Assembly (NCBI GenBank): GCA_965603095.1
Contig: CBFDBQ010000003.1
Location: 8,194-72,193, forward strand
DNA: 64,000 bases
From: DAOVVL01 sp965603095
GTDB lineage: Bacteria > Pseudomonadota > Alphaproteobacteria > Rhodospirillales > Magnetovibrionaceae
Reading direction: 5' to 3'
A model generated the notes under the pieces. That model did no database searches, was not told where the DNA came from, and was given only the letters and a program-made list of their open reading frames with translations. Made by a program: the position numbers and the translations under genes. Below are positions 28,172 to 36,240 of this stretch, piece after piece. Positions within the stretch are counted from its first letter, which is position 1. Each line of letters opens with the position of its first letter.

Positions 28172-28672
28172 ATGACAGCCAGCAAAACCAGAACCGGGGT
28201 GTATCCCGGTACCTTTGACCCCACCACCAATGGCCACATAGATATAATTGCACGGGCAACACGGGTGGTTGACCACCTAATAGTTGGTGTGGCGGTCAAC
28301 GCTGGCAAGGATCCGCTTTTTTCCCTCGAGGAACGGGTTGAGATGGTCAAGGAAGATGTGGCGTCACTTGGGGAATTAAATATCACAGTTAGACCATTTG
28401 ATAATCTGCTGATGGACTTTGTTGGTGATGTGGGAGCGCAGGTTATAATTCGTGGCCTCCGCGCGGTTTCGGATTTTGAATATGAATTTCAGATGGCCGG
28501 CATGAACTCGTGCCTGAATTCAAAGATAGAAACAGTGTTTCTTATGGCCTCAGACCGCCACCAGTTCATATCATCACGCTTTGTAAAGGAAATCGGGGGT
28601 TTGGGCGGCGATATTAGGCATTTTGTCTCTCCGGCTGTTGCTGAAAGACTGAAAGGCAAATTCGCCGAATAA
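28172..28672 (+). CDS. coaD: Phosphopantetheine adenylyltransferase
   Basis: Fourth step of coenzyme A synthesis: joins AMP to 4'-phosphopantetheine. The 166 residues begin near GVYPGTFDPTTNGHIDIIAR, with the nucleotidyltransferase GH motif, and later show RGLRAVSDFEYEFQMAGMN and ISSRFVKEIGGLGGD. AGGA at 28163-28166 and the family N-terminus choose the ATG at 28172 over an upstream in-frame ATG at 28100 that lies inside gyrA. Seven bases after the gyrA stop. Confidence 0.96.
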   Translation: MTASKTRTGVYPGTFDPTTNGHIDIIARATRVVDHLIVGVAVNAGKDPLFSLEERVEMVKEDVASLGELNITVRPFDNLLMDFVGDVGAQVIIRGLRAVSDFEYEFQMAGMNSCLNSKIETVFLMASDRHQFISSRFVKEIGGLGGDIRHFVSPAVAERLKGKFAE

Positions 28673-28710
28673 ATCAGGCCATTATTATGGCAAACACCTG
28701 AAATAGACCA

Positions 28711-28739
28711 TTGACCCCGGCGCAGGCAGCTTTTAAGTT
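28711..28739 (+). promoter_or_regulatory. Promoter for tRNA-Lys
   Basis: TTGACC (28711-28716), a 17-bp spacer and TAAGTT (28734-28739) lie 43 bp before the tRNA. Between them and the tRNA a short hairpin AGGGGG-AAT-CCCCCT sits at 28755-28769, possibly in the primary transcript leader. Confidence 0.5.
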
Positions 28740-28781
28740 CCCGGCGCTTACTCTAGGGGGAATCCCCCTGATGGGCATTGA

Positions 28782-28857
28782 GGGCACTTAGCTCAGTTGG
28801 TAGAGCATCCGACTTTTAATCGGACGGTCATTGGTTCGAATCCAATAGTGCCCACCA
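28782..28857 (+). tRNA. tRNA-Lys (anticodon UUU)
   Basis: 76-nt tRNA with encoded CCA. The acceptor GGGCACT pairs with AGTGCCC, the anticodon loop CTTTTAA gives anticodon TTT, and the D-loop (AGCTCAGTTGGTAGAGC) and T-arm (TTGGTTCGAATCCAA) are canonical. It should read AAA and AAG. Confidence 0.97.
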
Positions 28858-28860
28858 TAA

Positions 28861-28891
28861 AAATCTCGGCCCTAAAGGCCGGGATTTTTTT
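28861..28891 (+). terminator. Terminator after tRNA-Lys
   Basis: ATCTCGGCC pairs with GGCCGGGAT (one G-T pair) around a five-base loop, followed by seven T. It ends four bases after the tRNA. Confidence 0.9.
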
Positions 28892-29035
28892 GTCTGAATC
28901 AGTAATTGTTACAATTTTACCCCCGACATAAAGTTTTATTAAGGTTTTGCCAGCAAGAATTAATATATTGCGGTAATTGGGGGCAATTTGTCCCGGCGCT
29001 ATGGGCCAGCGCTATGAGTTATAAAGGATGGGTTG

Positions 29036-29269
29036 ATGATAGAACCAAATGCTCTTGGCCAAGTTTATCTGGTATCGGTTTATAATAAAATTGTCCGAGC
29101 CCTGGTCAAGGAAAACGAGAGCCATTGTTATTTTGATGACCAATGGGCTGATACCCATACTCAGGACGTGGTGGCACAAGACGAGATTGAAGCACGCTCA
29201 AAAATGGCAAATCGCTATCCGCCAGAAGAAGGCTTTGTTATTGAAAGTGTGGTTTCGACGCCAGCCTGA
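29036..29269 (+). CDS. Small protein of unknown function
   Basis: A 77-residue acidic soluble protein, MIEPNALGQVYLVSVYNKIV at the start and QDEIEARSKMANRYPPEEGF near the end, with a mixed alpha/beta look. A strong AAGGA at 29025-29029 supports the ATG at 29036 over a TTG three bases earlier. It stands alone between tRNA-Lys and a convergent secreted-protein gene. I do not recognise the family. Confidence 0.65.
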   Translation: MIEPNALGQVYLVSVYNKIVRALVKENESHCYFDDQWADTHTQDVVAQDEIEARSKMANRYPPEEGFVIESVVSTPA

Positions 29270-29297
29270 ATAATATTATTCGCGTATTATTCGCGTA

Positions 29298-30374
29298 TTA
29301 TTCTATGGCGTCTTGTTCTTCTTCGGTTTCTCCGGTTTCATAATAGCGCCAGCCATTAAGCCCGCGTATTACAACCCCGTCAAATCCTAACGTAACTATT
29401 CCCGCGATATAGGAACTTGCGTCCCCATAAATAATTGATTGCCATTCCCCATTCCAGTAACGGGTGCGGTGACGGTCGGGGTCGTTACGTAGCGACATAT
29501 CCATAAATGCAGGGGTTCCCTGTTTCCAGCCCTGTTTCCAGTAATAAAGCGAACTGGCGGCCGTGGTTATATCCATGGTCGCAAAGACCAAACGTCTGCC
29601 GCCTGTTTTTTTGTATTTTAACAATCTTACGTCATTTGCGCTAAGCGGGTCTCTGCCATGATAAACGTTGATAATTATGGCATCGTAATCTGTGTCGCGT
29701 AGCTGATTGATGTAATCGCGGGTCGAGCCAAACCCTTGGGTGTTTTCAAGATATAAAAAGTTTTTGATATCTTTTAGTGTAATAACGCTTTCGGAATTAG
29801 CGTTAAAAACAGGGCTAGGGTAAGGCGGTATTGATGAAAGGTTTTGGCTTTCTGCCACGAACGGAATAATCCCTCGTTCGTTATCGCCTGAATAAGCATT
29901 TGCAACTTCTTTTGCATCATTGGCGAATTCTAACGCAAGCACGCGCAGGCCAGCCTCAGCCGCAATTGAAATTGCCTCATTTTTTATTTGAACAGATTCT
30001 TCGCTAACTTGCTTTTTACTGACAAGGGTTGAAATTTCTCGCTGTAAAACGCCATCAATATTTACGATAAATGTTTTGGCTGGAAAAAAACGCGTGTCGT
30101 CTTCGGGGTCAGTTTTTACCACAAGCCCCAAGGCATCTTCGGCAATGATTTTAAAATCAGGATTGCCGCTACGGGCAAATTTTCCAATACCCATTACAAA
30201 CTGGCGAAGTTCTTCACGGAAATTAACAATCGCACCATTTTTTATTGCCCCACCGCCCGATTGTTGGGCGTTAGCTAAATATGGCAACCCCAATATCCCA
30301 AGCATCATAACCGCAGATGCAATGCTGGTTTTAAGTGTGGGGCAGGGCGTTGGTGATTGGTGCTTTGTGTTCAT
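29298..30374 (-). CDS. Secreted protein with a GH114/TM1410-like TIM-barrel domain
   Basis: A 358-residue exported protein. The chosen ATG at 30374 gives a signal peptide (IASAVMMLGILGLPYLANAQ). The C-terminal 200 residues resemble the glycoside-hydrolase-114-like family: YINQLRDTDYDAIIINVYHG, FATMDITTAASSLYYWKQGW, RYWNGEWQSIIYG and GFDGVVIRGLNGWRYYE. In active relatives the last block is usually DGV-Y-L-D, with an acidic residue; here it is IRGL, so catalysis may be lost. The N-terminal 130 residues are not recognised. Alone on its strand, possibly with the next FAD gene upstream. Confidence 0.55.
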   Translation of the reverse strand: MNTKHQSPTPCPTLKTSIASAVMMLGILGLPYLANAQQSGGGAIKNGAIVNFREELRQFVMGIGKFARSGNPDFKIIAEDALGLVVKTDPEDDTRFFPAKTFIVNIDGVLQREISTLVSKKQVSEESVQIKNEAISIAAEAGLRVLALEFANDAKEVANAYSGDNERGIIPFVAESQNLSSIPPYPSPVFNANSESVITLKDIKNFLYLENTQGFGSTRDYINQLRDTDYDAIIINVYHGRDPLSANDVRLLKYKKTGGRRLVFATMDITTAASSLYYWKQGWKQGTPAFMDMSLRNDPDRHRTRYWNGEWQSIIYGDASSYIAGIVTLGFDGVVIRGLNGWRYYETGETEEEQDAIE

Positions 30375-30455
30375 GAGGTTTCTTTTAACCCATTTCCTTG
30401 TTTTGGTGTATTCCCAGTGCACTATAACCACATGAATCCAAGGTATTCCGGGCTT

Positions 30456-31565
30456 TTAGTTAGCCATTTCAAATACTTTTTCAGCGATAGAAAGGCACGA
30501 AGTAAGCCCCGGCGATTCGATTCCATAAAGGTTTATAATATTTCCCTCAGGCGTAGCTTCAAATATGAAATCACTGGCTTGTTCGCCCTGGGCCTGAACC
30601 TTGGGTCTAATGCCGGAATATCCGGGGGTTAGGCTGCCATCTTTTATGTCTGGCCAGTAATTTTTTATTGAGGCATAGAAGCTATCAGCTCTGGCTGGGT
30701 CAACGCTGTAATCCATGCTCTCAATCCATTCAACATCGGGGCCAAAGCGTCCCTGTCCACCAAGATCAAGGGTGTAATGAATGCCAAGGCTGGCGCTACC
30801 CGGCAATGGATATATTAAACGCGAAAATGGTGCGGGCCCTTGGAGTAAAAAATAATTACCCTTGGCCATGTGGTGCGGCGGTATGGTTTTTTTGTCTATC
30901 CCATCAATTGCGTTTGCAATATCCCATGCCCCATGTCCGGCTGAATTAATAACCGTGTTGCAGGTAATGTTCATGGGGTCGGCACCGCCAATAGATAGAA
31001 CCACTCCATCGTCTTCAATTTGCCCACCAATTACCGGGCTTTTAAACGCAACCACGCCGCCCGCGTTTTCAATATCGCCTTGAAGGCTAAGCATAAGCGC
31101 GTGACTATCAATTAATCCGGTAGATGGGGAATGTATTCCGCGAACGGCCTTTAATTTAGGTTCCATTGCACTTAATTCTTTGGCGTCCAGCAGGGTGAGG
31201 TCACAAACGCCGTTTTTGATGCCAGTTTGGTACAATTGCTCAAGATCAGACGTTTGCGCTTCGTCGCTCGCAACAATAAGCTTGCCGACTTTTTTGTGAT
31301 TTATGCCGTGGCTTTGGCAATACTCATAAAGCATTTCGCGACCCTGAACACACAACTCAGCCTTTAGGCTGCCCCGGGGGTAATAGATACCAGCGTGAAT
31401 GACTTCGGAATTTCTAGATGATGTGGCGGTGCCTATGGCGTCACAGCTTTCGAGCACCAGCACTTCTCGGCCAGATTTTGCAAATTTGCGCGCAATGGCA
31501 AGCCCAACCACGCCTGCACCAATAACGGCTACATCTATTTTTTCAGTATCTATTTTTTCTGGCAT
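30456..31565 (-). CDS. FAD-dependent oxidoreductase, L-2-hydroxyglutarate oxidase-like
   Basis: DAO-family flavoenzyme of 369 residues from the ATG at 31565. The FAD-binding Rossmann motif is DVAVIGAGVVGLAIARKFAK with VLVLES following. ATSSRNSEVIHAGIYYPRGS, LKAELCVQGREMLYEYC and GSLTPGYSGIRPKVQ are typical of LhgO-type enzymes that oxidise L-2-hydroxyglutarate with the quinone pool. A GTG at 31598 would add eleven residues without a ribosome-binding site. Sarcosine or glycerol-3-phosphate oxidases are more distant alternatives. Confidence 0.82.
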   Translation of the reverse strand: MPEKIDTEKIDVAVIGAGVVGLAIARKFAKSGREVLVLESCDAIGTATSSRNSEVIHAGIYYPRGSLKAELCVQGREMLYEYCQSHGINHKKVGKLIVASDEAQTSDLEQLYQTGIKNGVCDLTLLDAKELSAMEPKLKAVRGIHSPSTGLIDSHALMLSLQGDIENAGGVVAFKSPVIGGQIEDDGVVLSIGGADPMNITCNTVINSAGHGAWDIANAIDGIDKKTIPPHHMAKGNYFLLQGPAPFSRLIYPLPGSASLGIHYTLDLGGQGRFGPDVEWIESMDYSVDPARADSFYASIKNYWPDIKDGSLTPGYSGIRPKVQAQGEQASDFIFEATPEGNIINLYGIESPGLTSCLSIAEKVFEMAN

Positions 31566-31645
31566 AACTGGCCCGCTTGTCCCAAGGTTTAATCGCACAA
31601 CGGAAATGTTTGCGTTTTTCTCTTAATATGCCTACCCATTTATCC

Positions 31646-32455
31646 ATGAACAGCAAAGAACATCAAGCGCGCCGAATTGTGGTCGGCAATGAAAAGGGCG
31701 GTAGTGGAAAATCTACCACCGTTATGCATTTGGCCGTAAGCATGTTGCGCGATGGCCTTAAGGTCGCCTGCATCGACCTTGACGCAAGGCAGGGGACAAT
31801 AAGCCGCTATTTTGAAAACAGGCAGGCATATTCAAAGAAAAATTCGGTTGACCTGCCGCTTCCGCTTATGCTTTCCATTACGCCCGAGCATGATGAAACA
31901 GAAGAAAATATCGAAAAACGTCTCAATGACGAAATTAATAGGGTGTCACAAAACGTTGACGTTATAATTATTGACGCCCCTGGTTCCGACAGCATGCTTT
32001 CACGCATGGCACATTCATTTGCTGATATTTTAATAACCCCACTTAACGACAGCTTTATCGATCTTGACGTGCTGGCGCGCATTCATAGCGAAACCGGCAA
32101 GGTTGAGCGACCAAGTCATTACGCCGAAATGGTATGGAGCCAGAAATTACGTCGGGCGGCACGCGATGGTGGCTCCATAGACTGGATAGTAATGCGCAAT
32201 CGCATTGGCCATACCGAGGCGCAAAATAAAAAAAAGGTCGAGGCGGCATTGGCTGAGCTTTCATCGCGCATAGGGTTTCGCCAAGTAATGGGTTTTTCAG
32301 AACGGGTAATATTTCGCGAATTGTTCCTACAGGGCTTAACCCTGATGGATGTTGTCGAGGTAAAAAAAGCTAGCGGTTTTAAAGGTCTGGCCATGAGCCA
32401 TATAGCGGCGCGTAACGAAGTCCGTGCCTTGGTTGATGCGGTTAATGCCGGTTAA
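31646..32455 (+). CDS. mipZ: Division-plane positioning ATPase MipZ
   Basis: ParA/MinD-superfamily ATPase that forms a gradient from ParB at the poles and blocks FtsZ except at midcell in Caulobacter and relatives. The deviant Walker A GNEKGGSGKSTT, switch IDLDARQGTISRYFENRQ and IIDAPGSDSMLSRMAHSFAD, and the C-terminal GFSERVIFRELFLQGLTLMD closely follow MipZ rather than ParA. The start is uncertain: ATG at 31646 gives the family N-terminus, ATG at 31628 adds six residues, and neither has a clear ribosome-binding site. ParAB are not in the window. Confidence 0.9.
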   Translation: MNSKEHQARRIVVGNEKGGSGKSTTVMHLAVSMLRDGLKVACIDLDARQGTISRYFENRQAYSKKNSVDLPLPLMLSITPEHDETEENIEKRLNDEINRVSQNVDVIIIDAPGSDSMLSRMAHSFADILITPLNDSFIDLDVLARIHSETGKVERPSHYAEMVWSQKLRRAARDGGSIDWIVMRNRIGHTEAQNKKKVEAALAELSSRIGFRQVMGFSERVIFRELFLQGLTLMDVVEVKKASGFKGLAMSHIAARNEVRALVDAVNAG

Positions 32456-32500
32456 ATGCCCCGCTTGCCGCTTGAGGGCATATATGGCAGAAATAAACCC

Positions 32501-33382
32501 ATGACATCAGCGACATCATTAATAAAAACAGCAGTTCTGCCTGTTGCCGGAATTGGCACACGTTTTTTGCCGGCGACCAAGGCCATCCCCAAAGAAATGT
32601 TGCCCATAGTTGATAGGCCACTTATTCAATATGCAATTGATGAGGCGGTTGCCGCTGGAATTAGCAATTTTGTTTTTGTGGTGGGCGAGCACAATAAAGA
32701 ATTACTTGAAAAACACTTCGGTCCTTATCCGGCTTTGGAAAAAATACTTAAACAGCGCGGTAAGTCGCAGGAACTAGAATTAGTAACCGGCACCTCAAAG
32801 GGAATAGACTCAATTAATTTTGTTACCCAAGACGAACCGCTTGGCCTTGGTCATGCGGTTTGGTGCGCGCGTGAATATATTAATGATGGCCCATTTGCGG
32901 TGTTGTTACCCGATGATTTAGTTCAGGCGGAACCGGGATGTATGCGCCAAATGGTTGATGCGTTCAACCAATACGGCGGCAACATAGTTGCAGTTGAAGA
33001 CGTACCCCGTGAGAAAGCCAATAAATATGGAATTTTAGACGTGTTTGAAGACGATGGCCGCATAGCTACTGCCAAAGGCTTGATTGAAAAACCAAACCCA
33101 GAAGACGCCCCATCAACCCTTTCTGTAATCGGAAGATATATTCTGGAACCTGAGGTTCTAAAACACCTTGAGCGCATGGAAAAGGGGGCGGGGGGAGAAA
33201 TTCAACTGACCGATGCCATTGCCGCCACCATAGGACGTGTTGATTTCAGGGGGTTGAGGTTTATCGGCCAAAGATTTGATTGTGGCTCAAGGGATGGATT
33301 CGTAGCTGCTAATGTGGCCTATGCTTTGGCTCGAGATGATATAGCAGATGATTTTAGCGTTTCGCTAAAATCCCTTGTTTAG
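32501..33382 (+). CDS. galU: UTP-glucose-1-phosphate uridylyltransferase
   Basis: Makes UDP-glucose from UTP and glucose-1-phosphate. The protein from the ATG at 32501 (293 residues) starts near KTAVLPVAGIGTRFLPATKA, with the nucleotide loop, followed by IPKEMLPIVDRPLIQYAIDE and VLLPDDLVQAEPGCM. An in-frame ATG at 32456 abutting the mipZ stop would add 15 residues not found in the family. Followed by ugd and a phosphohexomutase gene, so the cluster supplies UDP-glucose and UDP-glucuronate. Confidence 0.95.
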   Translation: MTSATSLIKTAVLPVAGIGTRFLPATKAIPKEMLPIVDRPLIQYAIDEAVAAGISNFVFVVGEHNKELLEKHFGPYPALEKILKQRGKSQELELVTGTSKGIDSINFVTQDEPLGLGHAVWCAREYINDGPFAVLLPDDLVQAEPGCMRQMVDAFNQYGGNIVAVEDVPREKANKYGILDVFEDDGRIATAKGLIEKPNPEDAPSTLSVIGRYILEPEVLKHLERMEKGAGGEIQLTDAIAATIGRVDFRGLRFIGQRFDCGSRDGFVAANVAYALARDDIADDFSVSLKSLV

Positions 33383-33510
33383 TGGGGATTTCTCCTGATT
33401 TATTTGTAAATTGCGGGCAACTCCTTGCAAGTGAGCATCCCATCCACTAAAAAATGACAACATCTCTTATTATTTGAGATATGTAATTAATTGTTTTTAG
33501 GGAATTATTT

Positions 33511-34836
33511 ATGCGTGTTGCGATGATTGGCACCGGATATGTCGGCCTTGTTTCCGGGGCATGCTTTTCCGAATTTGGGGTTGATGTTGTTTGTGTCGAT
33601 AAAGACGAAAACAAGATTAACAGCATTAAAAAAGGCGTGATGCCCATATATGAACCGGGTCTTGATGATTTGGTTGAAAATAATTCCGCTGCCGGACGGT
33701 TGAGTTTCACCACCGACCTTGCCGCCGCAGTGAAGGCTGCAAGGGTCGTGTTTATTGCGGTTGGCACCCCAACCAGACGTGGTGGCGGACATGCAGACCT
33801 TTCATACGTACATGCCGCGGCCGAAGAAATAGCCGATGCCATGGAAGGCTATACAGTTGTTGTTACAAAATCGACAGTTCCGGTTGGCACCGGAGATGAG
33901 GTCGAACGTATAATACGCGAACGTCGCCCCGATGCAGAATTTGATGTTGTTTCAAACCCTGAATTCTTGCGCGAAGGTTCTGCCATATCAGATTTCACCC
34001 ATCCCGACCGGGTTGTCATTGGCACCGAAAGCGAGCGCGCCAAAGAAGTCATGCGTGAGCTTTATCGCCCAATTTCGCTTATTGAAGCCCCCATAGTATT
34101 TACCTCTCGGGTCTCGTCGGAAATAATCAAGTATGCGGCAAACACATTTTTGGCCACCAAGATTACATTCATCAATGAAATTGCCGACCTGTGCGAAAAG
34201 GTTGATGCCGATGTTCATGATGTTTCACGCGGTATTGGCCTTGACGGACGCATTGGTAAAAAATTCCTTCATGCTGGCCCCGGTTATGGTGGGTCATGTT
34301 TTCCCAAGGACACAATGGCATTGGTCCACACCGCGCGTGATGTTGGTGCGCCGCTTAGTATTGTTGAAGCGGTGGTTGAAGTTAACGCTAAACGCAAGAT
34401 AGCAATGGTTGATCGCGTTATCGAAGCATGCGGTGGTTCATTAAAAGGAAAAACGGTTGCGGTTCTTGGCCTTACCTTCAAGCCCAATACCGATGATATG
34501 CGAGATAGCCCCAGCCTTGATATTGTTCCAGCCATGGTTAGCGCTGGCGCCACTGTTCGCGCCTATGACCCAGAAGGAATGGATGAAGCCAAAACCATGA
34601 TAGACGGCATTGAATGGTGCGACGAAACATATTCGACAATGGAAAATTCCGATGTCTTGGTAATAATAACCGAATGGAATGCGTTCCGCGGGCTTGACCT
34701 AGTGCGGGTTAAGGAAACCATGAAAACACCAATAATGGTTGATCTTAGAAATATTTATGAACCATCCGAAATGTTTGATGCCGGTTTTGATTATCATTGC
34801 ATTGGCCGCCCACGGGTTCCCGGCAAGGGCAAATAA
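33511..34836 (+). CDS. ugd: UDP-glucose 6-dehydrogenase
   Basis: Oxidises UDP-glucose twice with NAD+ to UDP-glucuronate. The Rossmann motif MIGTGYVGLVSGACFSEFG is at residues 4-22, with STVPVGTGDEV and NPEFLREGSAISDF following. The catalytic Cys lies in GPGYGGSCFPKDTMAL, and the C-terminal domain has VLGLTFKPNTDDMRDSPSLD. Length 441 is normal. It shares the sugar-nucleotide cluster with galU and the hexomutase gene 3 bp downstream. Confidence 0.96.
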   Translation: MRVAMIGTGYVGLVSGACFSEFGVDVVCVDKDENKINSIKKGVMPIYEPGLDDLVENNSAAGRLSFTTDLAAAVKAARVVFIAVGTPTRRGGGHADLSYVHAAAEEIADAMEGYTVVVTKSTVPVGTGDEVERIIRERRPDAEFDVVSNPEFLREGSAISDFTHPDRVVIGTESERAKEVMRELYRPISLIEAPIVFTSRVSSEIIKYAANTFLATKITFINEIADLCEKVDADVHDVSRGIGLDGRIGKKFLHAGPGYGGSCFPKDTMALVHTARDVGAPLSIVEAVVEVNAKRKIAMVDRVIEACGGSLKGKTVAVLGLTFKPNTDDMRDSPSLDIVPAMVSAGATVRAYDPEGMDEAKTMIDGIEWCDETYSTMENSDVLVIITEWNAFRGLDLVRVKETMKTPIMVDLRNIYEPSEMFDAGFDYHCIGRPRVPGKGK

Positions 34837-34839
34837 TAA

Positions 34840-36234
34840 ATGTCTGACGCACACCAACTAGACCCCACCATATTGCGCGAATACGATATTCGCGGCGTTG
34901 TTGGCGAAGATTTTTCCGCCATTGATGTAGGCGCAATTGGCTGGGCATTTGCAACCATAGTCAAAGAAGGCGGCGGTTCGCGTGTTGCGGTTGGCTATGA
35001 TGGCAGGCTTTCATCACCCGGACTTGAACAAGCAATGGTAGCTGGCCTTTCCCTTGCGGGTGTTGATGTTTTGCGCGTCGGCCTTGGCCCCAGCCCCATG
35101 CTTTATTATGCTGGCGCAACCGAGGAAGTTGACGCGGCGGTAATGATTACCGGTTCGCATAACCCGCCCGAATACAACGGCATTAAAATGAGCATTGGTG
35201 GACATTCATTTTATGGCGACGATATCCAACGTTTGGGAAAAATTTGCGCCAGTGGAGATTTTGCCCAAGGCAATCCACCAGGCAAGGTTGAAAGCACTCA
35301 AGTATTCGATGCCTATGTCGCCCGAGTTCTTTCCGATTATCGCGGCACAAAAAACCTGAAAGTGGCGTGGGATCCAGCCAACGGTGCGGCTGGCGAAGTG
35401 ATTAGCGAATTGATAAAAAAGCTTCCCGGTGAACATTTTGTAATTAATGAAAAAATTGACGGAACCTTTCCCGCTCATCATCCCGATCCAACGGTTGAAA
35501 AAAATCTCGACCAGCTAAAAGAATTGGTGGCTGAAAATGGCTGTGACCTTGGTTTTGGTTTTGATGGCGATGGTGATCGCATTGGCGTTATTGATGGCCG
35601 TGGCCGGGTTTTATGGGGCGATCAAATAATGGTTTTGCTGGCACGCGAAGTGTTGGCAGATATTCCTGGCGCAACCATAATTGCTGATGTCAAAGCATCC
35701 CAGGCATTTTTTGATGCCATAGCTGAGATGGGTGGCAACCCTATTATGTGGAAAACCGGACATTCATTAATAAAAACAAAAATGGTTGAAACCGGCGCAC
35801 CACTGGCGGGCGAGATGAGCGCGCATATATTTTTCAAGCACCGTTATTATGGTTTTGACGATGCTGTTTATGCCGCTGTCAGGCTTCTTTCCATTATTGC
35901 ATCAGATGATAAATCATTGGCAGAAATGCGCGATGATTTGCCACAGTTGATTAATACGCCGGAAATACGTTTTGACTGTCCAGAAGAAAGAAAGTTTCAG
36001 GTGGTAGACGAAGTAAAATCACGCTTAAAAGGTCGTGCCGGAATTACCGTCAACGATATTGATGGCGTAAGGGTTTTATCCGATGATGGCTGGTGGTTGC
36101 TTCGTGCATCCAATACCCAAGCAGTTTTGGTTGCAAGGTGTGAATCAAATTCAGATCAAGGCTTAGCCCGGCTTAAAGGCGTGCTAGCAGATGAGTTAAA
36201 GCAGAGCGGAATAGACGTTCCAGATATGGCCTGA
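34840..36234 (+). CDS. Phosphomannomutase/phosphoglucomutase
   Basis: Alpha-D-phosphohexomutase of 464 residues with the phosphoserine loop ITGSHNPPEYNGIKM (about 103-117), metal-binding loop FGFDGDGDRIGVID, sugar-binding GEMSAHIFF and the phosphate-binding domain near WWLLRASNTQAVLVAR. The bacterial AlgC/ManB type accepts both glucose and mannose phosphates. It would provide glucose-1-phosphate for galU or mannose-1-phosphate for GDP-mannose; the pathway is not decided by this cluster. Confidence 0.94.
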   Translation: MSDAHQLDPTILREYDIRGVVGEDFSAIDVGAIGWAFATIVKEGGGSRVAVGYDGRLSSPGLEQAMVAGLSLAGVDVLRVGLGPSPMLYYAGATEEVDAAVMITGSHNPPEYNGIKMSIGGHSFYGDDIQRLGKICASGDFAQGNPPGKVESTQVFDAYVARVLSDYRGTKNLKVAWDPANGAAGEVISELIKKLPGEHFVINEKIDGTFPAHHPDPTVEKNLDQLKELVAENGCDLGFGFDGDGDRIGVIDGRGRVLWGDQIMVLLAREVLADIPGATIIADVKASQAFFDAIAEMGGNPIMWKTGHSLIKTKMVETGAPLAGEMSAHIFFKHRYYGFDDAVYAAVRLLSIIASDDKSLAEMRDDLPQLINTPEIRFDCPEERKFQVVDEVKSRLKGRAGITVNDIDGVRVLSDDGWWLLRASNTQAVLVARCESNSDQGLARLKGVLADELKQSGIDVPDMA

Positions 36235-36240
36235 TTTTGA

